Positions 1 to 11,229 are shown, counted from the first letter of the stretch. The stretch: DNA of 64,000 nucleotides from Roseibaca sp. Y0-43 (GCF_020667835.1 NZ_JAFMPR010000001.1:248001-312000); one strand, 5' to 3'. A program made the numbers and translations. The notes: generated from the letters alone by a model not told the origin.

Positions 1-30
1 CAGCGCCATGCACCCTCGCTTGCGGGCCGG

Positions 31-1302
31 TCAGTCTGCCAGCCATGAGGGCAATGTATCGCGTGCAAGGATTTCGTCAAAGCTTGGACGTGCCCGGATG
101 ACCGCGAATTGATCGCCATCGACCAGAACTTCGGGGATCAGGGGGCGGGTGTTGTATTCGGAGGACATGACCGCGCCATATGCGCCCGCCGAGCGGAACG
201 CGACCAGCGCGCCCGCATCCAGCGGCGGCATGGGCCGCGCCTTGGCGAATGTGTCACCCGATTCGCAGACGGGGCCGACAATATCGACCGGGCGCTGGTC
301 GATGGCAGTGGCGGGTTCCAGCACCGGCACGATGTCATGATGCGCGCCATACATGGCCGGGCGCACAAGGTCGTTCATCGCGGCATCGAGGATCAGGAAA
401 TCCCGCCCCTCTCCCGCCTTGGTATAGATGACAGAGGCCACGAGAATGCCCGCATTGCCCGCGATCAACCTGCCCGGTTCAATCTCGATCTCGACATCCA
501 GATCGTCAAGGACGCGCCGGATCATCGCGCCGTAATCGCTGGGCAAAGGCGGTGTTTCGTTCGACCGCGTATAGGGAATGCCCAAGCCGCCGCCCAGGTC
601 CAGCCGGGTGATGTTGTGACCATCCGCGCGCAATTCGCGCGTGAGGTCAGCAATCTTGGTGAACGCCATTTCAAAGGGCGCAAGGTCGGTCAACTGGCTG
701 CCGATATGCACATCGACGCCCACGACCTGAATGCCGGGAAGCGTGGCCGCTTCGGCGTAAATCTCTCGCGCGCGGGAAATCGGCACGCCGAATTTGTCTT
801 CTTTCCGGCCCGTGGCGATTTTCTCATGCGTTTTTGCGTCCACATCCGGGTTCACGCGCAGCGCGATGGGCGCGGTTGCCCCGAGAGAGGCCGCGACCTC
901 GGACAGAACCCGCAACTCTTCCAGAGATTCGACATTGATCTGGCGCACGCCGCCCGTCAGCACCAGCGCCATCTCCTCGCGGGTTTTGCCGACACCGGAA
1001 AAGACGATCCGCTCTCCCGGCACGCCCGCCGCCTTTGCCCGCCGGTATTCGCCGCCCGACACCACGTCCATGCCCGCGCCCAGCCGCGCCAGCACGCGCA
1101 GCACGGCCACGTTCGACAGCGCCTTGACCGCGAAACAGACCAAATGATCGGTGCCCGCCAGCGCCTCTTGGAACAGGCGGAAGTGGCGTGTCAGCGTGGC
1201 GGTGGAATAGACGTAGAACGGCGTGCCGACCGCTTGCGCAATATCGGTCAAGGCCACGTCTTCGGCGTGCAACACACCGTCACGATACAGGAAATGGTCC
1301 AT
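31..1302 (-). CDS. lysA: Diaminopimelate decarboxylase LysA
   Basis: Decarboxylates meso-diaminopimelate to L-lysine, the last step of lysine synthesis, in the cytoplasm with PLP. The 423-residue protein has the usual length and the fold-type III layout: an N-terminal PLP barrel with FAVKA near residue 60 (Lys60 is the expected Schiff-base lysine), HIGSQ and a DLGGGLG phosphate-binding stretch in the middle, and the C-terminal GPVCESGD motif whose Cys completes the dimer active site. The ATG at 1302 fits the family N-terminus. It is the last gene of a leftward set after argH, a tiny lipoprotein gene and a DUF2834 gene, with an 81-base gap before it. Function is certain from the motifs; co-transcription is inferred. 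Confidence 0.97.
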   Translation of the reverse strand: MDHFLYRDGVLHAEDVALTDIAQAVGTPFYVYSTATLTRHFRLFQEALAGTDHLVCFAVKALSNVAVLRVLARLGAGMDVVSGGEYRRAKAAGVPGERIVFSGVGKTREEMALVLTGGVRQINVESLEELRVLSEVAASLGATAPIALRVNPDVDAKTHEKIATGRKEDKFGVPISRAREIYAEAATLPGIQVVGVDVHIGSQLTDLAPFEMAFTKIADLTRELRADGHNITRLDLGGGLGIPYTRSNETPPLPSDYGAMIRRVLDDLDVEIEIEPGRLIAGNAGILVASVIYTKAGEGRDFLILDAAMNDLVRPAMYGAHHDIVPVLEPATAIDQRPVDIVGPVCESGDTFAKARPMPPLDAGALVAFRSAGAYGAVMSSEYNTRPLIPEVLVDGDQFAVIRARPSFDEILARDTLPSWLAD

Positions 1303-1383
1303 GGGTCGGGCTTTCAGTCTGGCGCGGGCGCGTCTGGCGATTGGCCGACGCCTCGGGCAGGAGAATTTCGGAAGATAAGCGGC

Positions 1384-1698
1384 TTAGTCGGGTTTCGAAC
1401 GCAGGAACAGGTAAAGCGGCAACCCGCAAGAGACCCCGATGCAGAAGGTCGCGGGGATGGCGATCAAGCCGATATAGCGTTTTCGCGCGACACACTCTGC
1501 AATCACGAAGATCGTCAGCGCCACGGCGGCGATGGTCAGATCCCAGACAAGGCCAGAGGTCGCGGCATTGACATGCCACGCATCGACCATGGCCATGATC
1601 GACCAGCCGTTTTCCTGAAACCAGGTCACGAACCAATACATGGGATGGATCGCGCCCCAGATGGCCAGCGCAAGAAAGATCAGGCGAAGCGGCGTCAT
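1384..1698 (-). CDS. DUF2834 family small membrane protein
   Basis: A 104-residue hydrophobic protein that starts [10 protein letters not shown]. It has about three predicted membrane segments (roughly residues 4-24, 48-70 and 78-98) and ends LFLRSKPD. The aromatic PMYWFVTWFQENGW stretch after the first helix and the overall size fit the DUF2834 family, whose function is unknown. Its ATG overlaps the stop of the preceding lipoprotein gene by four bases (ATGA), so translation is probably coupled. It sits between the lipoprotein gene and lysA. A longer in-frame reading from further upstream would run through argH and the lipoprotein gene, so I reject it. Confidence 0.75.
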   Translation of the reverse strand: MTPLRLIFLALAIWGAIHPMYWFVTWFQENGWSIMAMVDAWHVNAATSGLVWDLTIAAVALTIFVIAECVARKRYIGLIAIPATFCIGVSCGLPLYLFLRSKPD

Positions 1699-1832
1699 AG
1701 CTCCGTTTGCACCCCGATGATGACCTCTCCCGACACATCCAGCCCCGGCGTCGACCGCTCGGATGCCGTGGGCAGGCCGTCCGCGCCGCATGCGGCCAAT
1801 ATCAGCGCGAAAGCCAAGGCTGCGTATTTCAT
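1695..1832 (-). CDS. 45-residue lipoprotein (LPAM/LptM-like candidate)
   Basis: A tiny gene encoding [19 protein letters not shown] followed by a 26-residue polar tail. The N-terminus is a classic lipoprotein signal: a short positive start, a hydrophobic core, lipobox LAAC with Cys15 as the lipidation site, then Gly. A mature protein of about 30 residues would be anchored in the envelope. The ATG overlaps the argH stop (ATGA) and its own TGA overlaps the DUF2834 start in the same way. Small lipoproteins with a CG-x-x-G motif beside lysA are known in proteobacteria; gammaproteobacterial LptM (YifL), which aids LptD maturation, is the best-studied case. Membership of that family is an inference from position and the CGADG motif. 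Confidence 0.8.
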   Translation of the reverse strand: MKYAALAFALILAACGADGLPTASERSTPGLDVSGEVIIGVQTEL

Positions 1833-3220
1833 CCCAGCACCTCTTTCCAGCGGGCGATTTGCGCGCGCACATTATCGGGAGCGGTGCCGCCGTAGCTGGT
1901 GCGGCTGGCAACCGAGTTGTGCACGCCCAGCACAGAATAGACCGCGTCGGTGATTTCGCCATGCACTTTCTGCATCTCGTCCAAACTTAGGTCCGGCAGG
2001 TCGCAGCCCTTGTCCTCGGCCAGTTTGACCAGGCTGCCGGTTACATGATGCGCATCGCGGAAGGGCAGGTTTAATTCACGCACCAGCCAGTCGGCCAGAT
2101 CGGTCGCGGTGGAAAAGCCCGAGGATGCGGCGGCCTCAAGCGCGGGGCGGTTGGCGGTCAGGTCGCTGACCATGCCTTCCATCGCGGCCAGACCCAGTGC
2201 CAAATTGTCAGCCGCGTCAAAGACCTGTTCCTTGTCTTCCTGCATGTCCTTTGAGTAGGTCAGCGGCAGCCCCTTCATGATGGTGAACAAGGCCACCGTC
2301 GCCCCCATGATCCGCCCCAGTTTCGCGCGCAGAAGCTCTGCCGCGTCGGGGTTGCGCTTTTGCGGCATGATGCTGGACCCGGTCGAAAAGCGGTCCGACA
2401 TGCGCACGAAACGGAACTGGGCCGAGGACCAGATCACCAGCTCTTCGGCAAAGCGCGACAGGTGCATGGCGCATATGCTGGCCGCCGACAGGTATTCCAG
2501 CGCGAAATCACGGTCCGACACACTGTCGAGCGAGTTGGCCGTGGGCCGATCGAAGCCCAGCGCCTTGGCCGTCATATGACGGTCGATCGGGAAGGACGTG
2601 CCCGCCAGCGCGGCTGCGCCCAAGGGGCATTCGTTCATGCGCGCGCGGGCGTCGGCAAAGCGCGACTTGTCGCGGGCGAACATCTCGACATAGGCCAGCA
2701 TATGGTGGCCCCATGTCACCGGCTGCGCGGTTTGCAGATGGGTGAAACCGGGCATGATCCAATCCGCCCCGGCTTCGGCCTGCGCCAGAAAGGCGCGCAT
2801 CAGCGCATCCAGCCCCGCAATGGCGACATCGCATTGCGCGCGCACCCACATGCGGAAATCGACCGCCACCTGGTCGTTGCGCGAGCGCGCGGTGTGCAGG
2901 CGCCCGGCAGCCGGGCCGATGATGTCGCGCAGGCGCGCTTCGACATTCATGTGAATATCTTCCAGCGCGGTCGAGAAGGCGAAATTTCCCGCCTCGATCT
3001 CTGCCAGAACCTGCGTCAGGCCTTGATCGATGGCGCTAGCGTCCTCTTCGGTCAGGATACCGCTGGCGGCCAGCATGGCGGCATGGGCGCGAGAGCCTGC
3101 AATATCCTGCGGCGCAAGGCGTTTGTCATAGCCGATAGAGGCGTTGATCGCCTCCATGATCGCATCCGGGCCGGCGGAAAAACGCCCGCCCCACATGGCG
3201 TTTGCAGATTTTTCAGACAT
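1829..3220 (-). CDS. argH: Argininosuccinate lyase ArgH
   Basis: Splits argininosuccinate into arginine and fumarate, the last step of arginine synthesis. The 463-residue protein belongs to the fumarase/aspartase superfamily: MWGGRF at the N-terminus, the T-x-x-S-x-N-D region ([10 protein letters not shown]), and the family signature [12 protein letters not shown] in the middle that carries the mobile catalytic loop. I start it at the ATG at 3220 ([12 protein letters not shown]) because a GAAAGG ribosome-binding site lies about nine bases upstream. A further in-frame start at 3250 adds ten residues with no family match. It heads the leftward cluster with the lipoprotein, DUF2834 and lysA genes and overlaps the lipoprotein start by four bases. 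Confidence 0.97.
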   Translation of the reverse strand: MSEKSANAMWGGRFSAGPDAIMEAINASIGYDKRLAPQDIAGSRAHAAMLAASGILTEEDASAIDQGLTQVLAEIEAGNFAFSTALEDIHMNVEARLRDIIGPAAGRLHTARSRNDQVAVDFRMWVRAQCDVAIAGLDALMRAFLAQAEAGADWIMPGFTHLQTAQPVTWGHHMLAYVEMFARDKSRFADARARMNECPLGAAALAGTSFPIDRHMTAKALGFDRPTANSLDSVSDRDFALEYLSAASICAMHLSRFAEELVIWSSAQFRFVRMSDRFSTGSSIMPQKRNPDAAELLRAKLGRIMGATVALFTIMKGLPLTYSKDMQEDKEQVFDAADNLALGLAAMEGMVSDLTANRPALEAAASSGFSTATDLADWLVRELNLPFRDAHHVTGSLVKLAEDKGCDLPDLSLDEMQKVHGEITDAVYSVLGVHNSVASRTSYGGTAPDNVRAQIARWKEVLG

Positions 3221-3405
3221 GCGCGCGGCCCTTTCGAAAACAGCATCCAAGCGCCCCGGCTATAGCCAAGCCGGGCGCGCTTGGCAATCAAGCCGCGCCG
3301 AGTGCGATTGCACGAAAAATGCAGAAACTTTTAGCGAACATTGCGGATTTAACGCACGATTAAGGGCTATCGGCAACAACAGGGGGGAACTTGCCGGAGA
3401 TGCAG

Positions 3406-4230
3406 ATGCAATTCGATGACACGCCCCTGAAAAGCTCGCCGCTGAGCATAGCCGCCGAGGAAACGACACGCGACGCGATCCTTCTGGTGCGCGATGCGTT
3501 GCAGGACCGTCGTGCCATGCTGGCCTTTCAACCGGTGGTGCAGGCCCGAATGCCCAAACGTGCGGCCTTTTACGAAGGGCTGATCCGCATCATGGACCCG
3601 ACCGGCCGGGTCATTCCGGCGCGCGATTTCATCCATGCCATCGAAGCGCGCGAACTGGGGCGGCGGATCGACTGTCTTGCCTTGGAGATGGGGCTGGCCA
3701 CGCTGGCAGCGGAACCCGGTATCAGGTTGTCGATCAACATGTCGGCGCGGTCCATCGGCTATCCGGAATGGCTGACAACGCTGGAGCGCGGGCTGCGGGG
3801 CGACCCGACCATCGGTGAACGGCTGATCCTTGAAATCACCGAATCCTCGGCGATCGAGATGCCGGATCTGGTGGTCGACTTCATGGCCGATATGCAGGAG
3901 CGCGGCATTTGTTTCGCGCTGGACGATTTCGGCGCGGGCTACACCGCATTTCGCTACCTGAAGGATTTCTATTTCGACATCATCAAGATAGATGGTGAGT
4001 TTATCCGAGGGATCAGCCAGAACCCCGACAACCAGGTACTGACACAGGCGCTTGTCTCGATCGCGCAGCATTTCGACATGTTCACGGTCGCGGAATCCGT
4101 CGAAACGGCGGAAGACGCGCGGCTGCTGGTCGAGATGGGGGTTGATTGCCTGCAAGGTTATTTCTTTGGTGCGCCCTCGGTGGCAGAGCCTTGGAACATG
4201 TCCCAACTGAAATCGCGCCATGCCGGGTAG
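3406..4230 (+). CDS. EAL-domain cyclic-di-GMP phosphodiesterase (EGL variant)
   Basis: A single-domain cytoplasmic EAL protein of about 274 residues, predicted to hydrolyse cyclic-di-GMP to linear pGpG. The catalytic set is present: E57 in an EGL version of the EAL motif (FYEGLIRI), the Asn of LSINMSAR, the Glu of LEITES, the DDFG-A-GY metal site, the Lys of IIKIDG, the Glu of AESVET and the Gln of LQGYFFG. No GGDEF, PAS or membrane segment is attached, so control must come through partners or expression. The start is uncertain: ATG 3406 has GGAG six bases upstream, while ATG 3400 and TTG 3391 in the same frame sit downstream of an AGGGGGG run. It is divergent from argH and precedes the stress protein gene. 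Confidence 0.88.
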   Translation: MQFDDTPLKSSPLSIAAEETTRDAILLVRDALQDRRAMLAFQPVVQARMPKRAAFYEGLIRIMDPTGRVIPARDFIHAIEARELGRRIDCLALEMGLATLAAEPGIRLSINMSARSIGYPEWLTTLERGLRGDPTIGERLILEITESSAIEMPDLVVDFMADMQERGICFALDDFGAGYTAFRYLKDFYFDIIKIDGEFIRGISQNPDNQVLTQALVSIAQHFDMFTVAESVETAEDARLLVEMGVDCLQGYFFGAPSVAEPWNMSQLKSRHAG

Positions 4231-4405
4231 ACGGGGCTCCACGTTACGCCGTCAAGGTCGCATCGCGGGTGGGAGTTGCGGCGCATCAACAATGCCTGAC
4301 GCACCGCTCGCGCCCGCGCGTAACCGGGCCGGGCGACAAATGCCTTGAAATCCAGCACCCGAACGTGTCCAACTATGGGAACCCCCGTGACAAGAGGACA
4401 AACCC

Positions 4406-4831
4406 ATGGCGATCAAGATCCTGCTGCCCATCGACCTTTCGTCGCCGGCGTCTTGGGTGAAACCCATGGCAGAGGCCCAGAAAATGCTTCAGGGCGGCGG
4501 CGAGTTGCATGTCGTCAGCGTGCTGCCCGATTTTGGCATGTCCATGGTCGGAACGTTTTTCAAGGCCGGGTTCGAGCAAACCGCGCTGCACCAGTTCGGC
4601 GAGGCGTTGCGCAAATGGGTCAAGCAGAACGTGCCCGGCAGCATAGAGGTGCACCCGCATGTTCTGCACGGCAATGTCTATGACGAAATCCTGCGCGCCG
4701 CCGACAAGCTGGAGGTGGATGTCATCATCATGGCCGCCCACCGCCCCGAAGCCCGCGACTACCTGCTGGGGCCGAATGTGGCGCGCGTGGTGCGCCATGC
4801 CAAGCAATCGGTCTATGTGGTGCGCGACTAG
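4406..4831 (+). CDS. Universal stress protein, UspA family
   Basis: A 141-residue single Usp domain. It opens with the first beta strand and loop KILLPIDLS, has VDVIIMAAHRP in the penultimate strand region and ends GPNVARVV-RHAKQSVYVVR. This resembles the G-2x-G-9x-S ATP-binding motif of ATP-type Usp proteins but lacks its first glycine, so nucleotide binding is uncertain. Such proteins accumulate under starvation or stress and have varied, mostly undefined roles. GAGGAC lies upstream of the ATG. It is monocistronic in appearance, 175 bases after the EAL gene and convergent with the glycosyltransferase gene six bases downstream. Another EAL/Usp functional link is not evident. Confidence 0.9.
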   Translation: MAIKILLPIDLSSPASWVKPMAEAQKMLQGGGELHVVSVLPDFGMSMVGTFFKAGFEQTALHQFGEALRKWVKQNVPGSIEVHPHVLHGNVYDEILRAADKLEVDVIIMAAHRPEARDYLLGPNVARVVRHAKQSVYVVRD

Positions 4832-4837
4832 GGACGG

Positions 4838-5797
4838 TTATTTATACTCTATCAGCCGCCGACGGCGCCCGCGCAGCCGCGCGGCCCAGTAGCTGGCCAT
4901 CCCCGCCGCTTCGGCGAATTTGCTGAGCATCAACAGCCCCGCCGCCTGCGCCGCGCGCTTCGCGCCAAGGCCTTCGGCGCGGAAGCGCTGCCACTGCCGC
5001 CCGAGCGAGGCAAGATAGAGCATCGCCACCACGACCGCCAAGGGCCACCACAGCACCAGCCCCGCCAGCGCGACGAGCGGCAGCGCCACGCCCCACAGCC
5101 CGGCGCGCCGCCGCTGCCCCGCCGCCGCGCCGTGCAACACGCCAAGCTCGGCATAGCTGTGCCCCGCGCGCAAGCTGCGCCGCCACCACGGGCCAAGCGA
5201 CAAGAGCCGTGCGTCATGTTCGGTCATCAGCGCGTCGATGCACCATGTCTGCCAGCCCGCCGCCTGCATCCGCAGGCACATGTCGTCATCTTCGCCCGCG
5301 ATCAGCGCCTCGTTATAGCCCCCGATCCCGCGCAACGCGTCCGCGCGCACCATCAGGCAGCCCGCGCAATATGTGGCGGGGCCAAGCGGCTTGTTCCATT
5401 CCCAATCGGTCATCCAGTTATAGGCAGAGGCATCGGGTGCCGCTTCATACTGGCGGCCAAAGACCAGCCCGGCTTGCGGGTGGGCGCGCAGATGCGCCAA
5501 GGCCTGCGCGGGCCAGCCGGGGTCCAAGATGCAATCGCCGTCGACAAGCTGCACGAATTCCGCATCGGGCAGCGCGGCCAGCCCGGTATTGCGCCCGCGC
5601 GCGGCGGTGAAGGGGCGGTCCGGGTCCAGTTCCATGACCGTCACCCCCAGATCGCGCGCCGCCTGTGCCGACCCGTCGGTCGAGCCGCTATCGACATAGA
5701 CCACCCGCCGGGCCACCGCTTGCGCCGCTTTCAGGGCGCGCAACAGCCGCGCGCCTTCGTTGCGGCCAATCACCACCGCGTCGAACCCATCTTCCAT
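4838..5797 (-). CDS. Family 2 glycosyltransferase, membrane-associated
   Basis: A 319-residue GT-A fold transferase. The nucleotide-sugar part is clear: AVVIGRNEG at the N-terminus, VVYVDSGSTDGS, then LVDGDCILDPGW, where DGD supplies the metal-binding DxD motif. EDDDMCLRMQAAGW follows in the position of the ED catalytic motif of GT2 enzymes. A hydrophobic hairpin at about residues 235-265 suggests membrane association. The donor, acceptor and polymer are not identifiable: no other polysaccharide genes sit beside it. The gene is extremely GC-rich, like its neighbours, and lies between two rightward genes, so it probably has its own promoter in the short space upstream of 5797. Confidence 0.9.
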   Translation of the reverse strand: MEDGFDAVVIGRNEGARLLRALKAAQAVARRVVYVDSGSTDGSAQAARDLGVTVMELDPDRPFTAARGRNTGLAALPDAEFVQLVDGDCILDPGWPAQALAHLRAHPQAGLVFGRQYEAAPDASAYNWMTDWEWNKPLGPATYCAGCLMVRADALRGIGGYNEALIAGEDDDMCLRMQAAGWQTWCIDALMTEHDARLLSLGPWWRRSLRAGHSYAELGVLHGAAAGQRRRAGLWGVALPLVALAGLVLWWPLAVVVAMLYLASLGRQWQRFRAEGLGAKRAAQAAGLLMLSKFAEAAGMASYWAARLRGRRRRLIEYK

Positions 5798-5962
5798 GCA
5801 AGCGCCTTCGCTGCGTCACTGCCAGTGCACCAGCCATAGCAGAAATCGCGATCCCTGCCAGCGTCGCGCTGCGGGGATTGCGCGCTTTCGCGGATCAGCC
5901 CGACTTGACGCCCCCGCGGCTTGGGGCTAGCGACTTGGCCAGCAACATCAGAGGAGACGCCC

Positions 5963-7069
5963 ATGACCACCCCTTCCCTGCTTATCCTGCCCGGCGACGG
6001 CATCGGCCCAGAGGTCATGGCGGAAGTGCGCAAGATCATCGACTGGATGGGCGCGAAGCGCGGGCTGGTCTTTGACGTGTCCGAAGACCTTGTCGGCGGC
6101 GCGGCCTATGACAAGCACGGCACCCCCCTGCATGACGACACGATGGCCAAGGCGCAGGAGGTGGACGCGGTCCTTCTGGGCGCGGTGGGCGGCCCGAAAT
6201 ACGACGTGCTGGATTTCAGCGTAAAGCCCGAGCGCGGCTTGCTGCGCCTGCGCAAGGAAATGGACCTCTATGCCAACCTGCGCCCGGCGCAGTGTTTCGA
6301 CGCGCTGTCGGATTTCAGCAGCCTGAAGAAAGAGGTCGTGGCCGGTCTGGACATCATGATTATCCGCGAGCTGACAAGCGGCGTGTATTTCGGCGAGCCG
6401 CGCGGCATCAAGAAAGAAGGCAATGAGCGCGTGGGCATCAACACCCAGCGTTACACGGAGTCCGAGATCGCCCGCGTGGCGCGCTCGGCCTTCGAGATGG
6501 CGCGCAAGCGTGGCAACAAGGTCTGCTCGATGGAGAAGGCCAATGTCATGGAATCGGGCATTCTTTGGCGCGACGTAGTGCAGGAAATTCACGATGCGGA
6601 ATACCCCGATGTCGAGCTGAGTCACATGTATGCCGATGCAGGCGCGATGCAACTGACCCGCTGGCCCAAGCAGTTCGATGTCATCGTGACCGACAACCTG
6701 TTCGGCGATCTGCTGTCCGATCTGGCCGCCATGCTGACCGGCAGCCTTGGCATGTTGCCCTCGGCCAGCCTTGGCGCGCCGATGGCGAACGGTCGCCCCA
6801 AGGCGCTGTACGAGCCGGTGCATGGCTCTGCCCCCGACATTGCCGGACAGGGCAAGGCAAACCCGATTGCCTGCATCCTCAGTTTCGCGATGGCGCTGCG
6901 CTACAGCTTCGACATGGGCGAGGAAGCGGATCGTGTGGAAAAGGCCGTTGAAAAAGTGCTGGCCGATGGCGTGCGCACGGCGGACCTGATGGGGCCGGAG
7001 GGCGGCGTGCCGGTCTCGACCTCTGGCATGGGCGACGCGATCGTGGCGGCGCTGGACGCAAGCCTGTAA
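5963..7069 (+). CDS. leuB: 3-Isopropylmalate dehydrogenase LeuB
   Basis: Oxidatively decarboxylates 3-isopropylmalate to 2-ketoisocaproate with NAD in leucine synthesis. The 368-residue protein carries the family marks in order: PGDGIGPEV near the N-terminus, AVGGPKYD, the substrate loop [30 protein letters not shown], and the metal and NAD region [27 protein letters not shown] followed by [12 protein letters not shown]. The ATG at 5963 is chosen because GAGGAGACGCCC precedes it and the next residues match the family start; an upstream in-frame start at 5921 lacks both. No leuA, leuC or leuD is in the window after it; it ends in an intrinsic terminator. Single-gene transcription is therefore likely here. 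Confidence 0.97.
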   Translation: MTTPSLLILPGDGIGPEVMAEVRKIIDWMGAKRGLVFDVSEDLVGGAAYDKHGTPLHDDTMAKAQEVDAVLLGAVGGPKYDVLDFSVKPERGLLRLRKEMDLYANLRPAQCFDALSDFSSLKKEVVAGLDIMIIRELTSGVYFGEPRGIKKEGNERVGINTQRYTESEIARVARSAFEMARKRGNKVCSMEKANVMESGILWRDVVQEIHDAEYPDVELSHMYADAGAMQLTRWPKQFDVIVTDNLFGDLLSDLAAMLTGSLGMLPSASLGAPMANGRPKALYEPVHGSAPDIAGQGKANPIACILSFAMALRYSFDMGEEADRVEKAVEKVLADGVRTADLMGPEGGVPVSTSGMGDAIVAALDASL

Positions 7070-7087
7070 GCGCCGCTGACGGCGAGG

Positions 7088-7106
7088 CCCCGGATCACGT
7101 CCGGGG
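7088..7106. repeat. CCCCGGA-5-TCCGGGG palindrome
   Basis: Perfect 7-base inverted repeat with a 5-base loop just after the leuB stop. The same arms occur at 17324-17342 between choX and choW, and a related CTCCGGA/TCCGGAG stem forms the terminator at 7131. It probably folds in RNA or acts as a small dispersed palindrome; there is no T-run right after it. Confidence 0.6.
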
Positions 7107-7130
7107 CGCGACATCCCTAGTCAAAACCAC

Positions 7131-7159
7131 AGGCTCCGGACCCGATCCGGAGCCTTTTT
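7131..7159 (+). terminator. Intrinsic terminator after leuB
   Basis: A perfect 10-bp stem (AGGCTCCGGA / TCCGGAGCCT) with a 5-base CCCGA loop is followed by TTTTT. It lies 62 bases after the leuB stop and before the icd promoter region, so it should end leuB transcription. Confidence 0.88.
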
Positions 7160-7279
7160 GCTGCGCCGCCGAAAATTCACCCATGCAGCGCAGAAAAAGC
7201 TACGGTATACCATTGTGCACTGTTTACCTCGGCGTGGAAAGCGCCTATGGTGCGGCCAAATTCTTGAAAGGGGTTGACC

Positions 7280-9487
<2,208 letters not shown>

Positions 9488-9510
9488 TCGTGTCTGACCA
9501 AACGGAAAAA

Positions 9511-9535
9511 AGGCGGCCTTGGGGCCGCCTTTTTG
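9511..9535 (+). terminator. Intrinsic terminator after icd
   Basis: An 8-bp GC-rich stem (AGGCGGCC / GGCCGCCT) with a TTGG loop is followed by a T-run and preceded by an A-run. It lies 23 bases after the icd stop. The flanking A-run means it may also work for leftward transcripts. Confidence 0.9.
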
Positions 9536-9554
9536 CGTGATGCTGGGGGTTTTT

Positions 9555-9618
9555 AGGGGCTTTGCCCCTCTGGTCCCTGCGGGACCATTCACCCGAGGAT
9601 ATTTGGGCAAGGATGAAA
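9555..9618 (-). repeat. Dispersed Rhodobacterales-type repeat, copy A
   Basis: Read on the minus strand this begins TTTCATCCTTG, then an AAATATCCTC-GGGTGAAT block, a GGTCCCGCAGGGACC palindrome and an AGGGGC/GCCCCT hairpin. The same order of blocks (TTCATCCTTG, AAATATCCT, then two small palindromes) recurs at 42788-42849 and 56295-56367. This copy lies just past the permease stop at 9621, in the space it shares with the end of icd. Confidence 0.75.
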
Positions 9619-9620
9619 GC

Positions 9621-10388
9621 CTAGCCGGGGCTACGTTCGGCCCAACCGGCGAAGATTTTTTCGAGCGCGACCACGATGTAGTAGAGTACGATCCCGAGGA
9701 AGGCCAAGGCGATGAGCACCGCGAACATGAGCGGGAAATCGGAATTGGTGCGCCCTGAGTCGAAGAGTGCGCCCAAGCCACGCCCATGGGGGCTGACGAT
9801 TTCCATCAGGTTTGTGCCGATGAAGGCAAGCGTGACCGCGACTTTCAGCGCGCCGAAGAATTCGGGCAGGGTTTTCGGCAGGGCGATTTTCCAGAAGATC
9901 GTGGCCTGCGATGCGCCCAGAGAGCGCAGGATGTCGCGGTATTCGGGCTCTAGCGTGGACAGCCCGATGCTGACGGACACGGCAATCGGGAAGAATGAGA
10001 TCATGAAGGCCAGAAGCACCGTGTTGAAATCGTGCTGGCCCACGAACATGAGCGCAACGATGGGCACGACGGTTGCCTTGGGGATGGCGTTGAAGCCCAC
10101 GAGGAGGGGGTAGAGCGCATCGCGCATGATGCGTGAAAAGCCCATGATCATGCCCAGAAGCGTGCCGAAAATGACCGCCAGCAAAAGCCCGAGGATGGTG
10201 CGCCACAGGGTTTGCCAGCCCATTGTTAGGAACAGATCCCAGTGGCGGGCATAGGCCGGCGGCAGGTCGGAGGGCGCGGCCATCTTGAAGGTGGGCCAGC
10301 CATTGACCCAGACGAGCCATTCCCAAAAGGCCAGGAAGATCGCGACCGCGATCAGCGGCACTGCGATGGATTGCACATGTTTGTTCAT
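9621..10388 (-). CDS. ABC transporter permease (SsuC/TauC type)
   Basis: A 255-residue inner-membrane permease of the nitrate/sulfonate/taurine class with about six membrane helices. The EAA-like coupling loop RSLGASQATIFWKIALPKTLPEFF (around residues 160-185) contacts the ATPase. The N-terminus MNKHVQSIAVPLIAV begins the first helix directly. Its ATG overlaps the ATPase gene stop by four bases, so the two are translated together. It is the last gene of the leftward substrate-binding protein, ATPase, permease trio, which lies after betA. The imported substrate cannot be read from the sequence; pyrimidine, riboflavin-like or sulfonate solutes are all carried by relatives. Confidence 0.92.
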   Translation of the reverse strand: MNKHVQSIAVPLIAVAIFLAFWEWLVWVNGWPTFKMAAPSDLPPAYARHWDLFLTMGWQTLWRTILGLLLAVIFGTLLGMIMGFSRIMRDALYPLLVGFNAIPKATVVPIVALMFVGQHDFNTVLLAFMISFFPIAVSVSIGLSTLEPEYRDILRSLGASQATIFWKIALPKTLPEFFGALKVAVTLAFIGTNLMEIVSPHGRGLGALFDSGRTNSDFPLMFAVLIALAFLGIVLYYIVVALEKIFAGWAERSPG

Positions 10389-11176
10389 GCGGCATCCTCC
10401 GTCGTGCGGCCTTGGGCGACCTGGATCTGGTGGCGCAGGATGTTCAACTGTTCTGCCGCTTCGGGAGTATAGAGGTCGTCGAGCGTGGGCGTGCGGGTCC
10501 GCGGCACGTTCAGCACATATTGCGTTTTCGCGGGGCGGCCCGACAGCACCACGACCTGATCGGCCAGGAAGATCGATTCGCGCAGGTCATGGGTAATCAA
10601 AACGCCGGTGAAGGGTTCGCGTTCTTTCACCTTGTGCATGGTCTGCCACAGGTCTTCGCGGGTGAAAGCATCGAGCGCGCCGAATGGTTCATCAAGGATC
10701 AGCACTTCGGGCTGGTGAATGAGCGCGCGGCAGAGGCTGGCGCGTTGGCGCATCCCGCCGGACAGCTCGGACGGGCGTTTATCCTCGAACCCTTCAAGGC
10801 CCACCAGCGACAGCAGGAAGCGGGCGCGGTCCTCGGCCTCTTTCTTGGAGAGTTTCGAGGGCACGATTTCGAGCGGCAAAAGCACGTTTTTCAGGATAGA
10901 GCGCCATTCCAGCAGCACAGGGTTCTGAAACGCCATCCCCACGGTCGAGCGCGGTCCCTTCACGCGTTCGCCGTGCAGCCACACTTCGCCATGGTCCGGT
11001 TTCATCAGCCCCGCGATCAGGCGGGTCAGGGTGGATTTGCCGCAGCCAGAGGGACCGACCACGGCGACGAAGCCGCCTTCGGGCACCGCGATTTCCAGCC
11101 CGTCCAGCACCGGCAAAGGCCCGGCATCGGTTTTATAGGCGTGCCGCACGCCCTTGATTTCGATCAGGTTTTCCAT
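10385..11176 (-). CDS. ABC transporter ATP-binding protein (SsuB/TauB type)
   Basis: A 263-residue ATPase that powers the neighbouring permease. Motifs in order: Walker A GPSGCGKST, Q-loop in MAFQNPVLLEW, signature LSGGMRQR, Walker B VLILDEPFGALD and the switch His in LITHDL. All catalytic positions are intact. It belongs to the nitrate/sulfonate/taurine importer class by its length and the LRESIFLADQV segment after the H-loop. A hairpin at 11197-11219 separates it from the binding-protein gene upstream. It probably forms a homodimer on two copies of the permease. Substrate not known. Confidence 0.94.
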   Translation of the reverse strand: MENLIEIKGVRHAYKTDAGPLPVLDGLEIAVPEGGFVAVVGPSGCGKSTLTRLIAGLMKPDHGEVWLHGERVKGPRSTVGMAFQNPVLLEWRSILKNVLLPLEIVPSKLSKKEAEDRARFLLSLVGLEGFEDKRPSELSGGMRQRASLCRALIHQPEVLILDEPFGALDAFTREDLWQTMHKVKEREPFTGVLITHDLRESIFLADQVVVLSGRPAKTQYVLNVPRTRTPTLDDLYTPEAAEQLNILRHQIQVAQGRTTEDAA

Positions 11177-11196
11177 GACGCCGTCCTTGCGAGAAA

Positions 11197-11219
11197 GGCC
11201 GGCGCGTGTGGCGCCGGCC
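11197..11219 (-). terminator. Hairpin between binding-protein and ATPase genes
   Basis: A perfect 9-bp stem (GGCCGGCGC / GCGCCGGCC) with a 5-base loop, followed in the leftward transcript by a short TTT. It lies ten bases after the stop of the substrate-binding protein gene and before the ATPase gene. It could act as a partial terminator or as an mRNA 3' stabiliser that raises binding-protein yield. Confidence 0.7.
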
Positions 11220-11229
11220 CTTATGTGTC

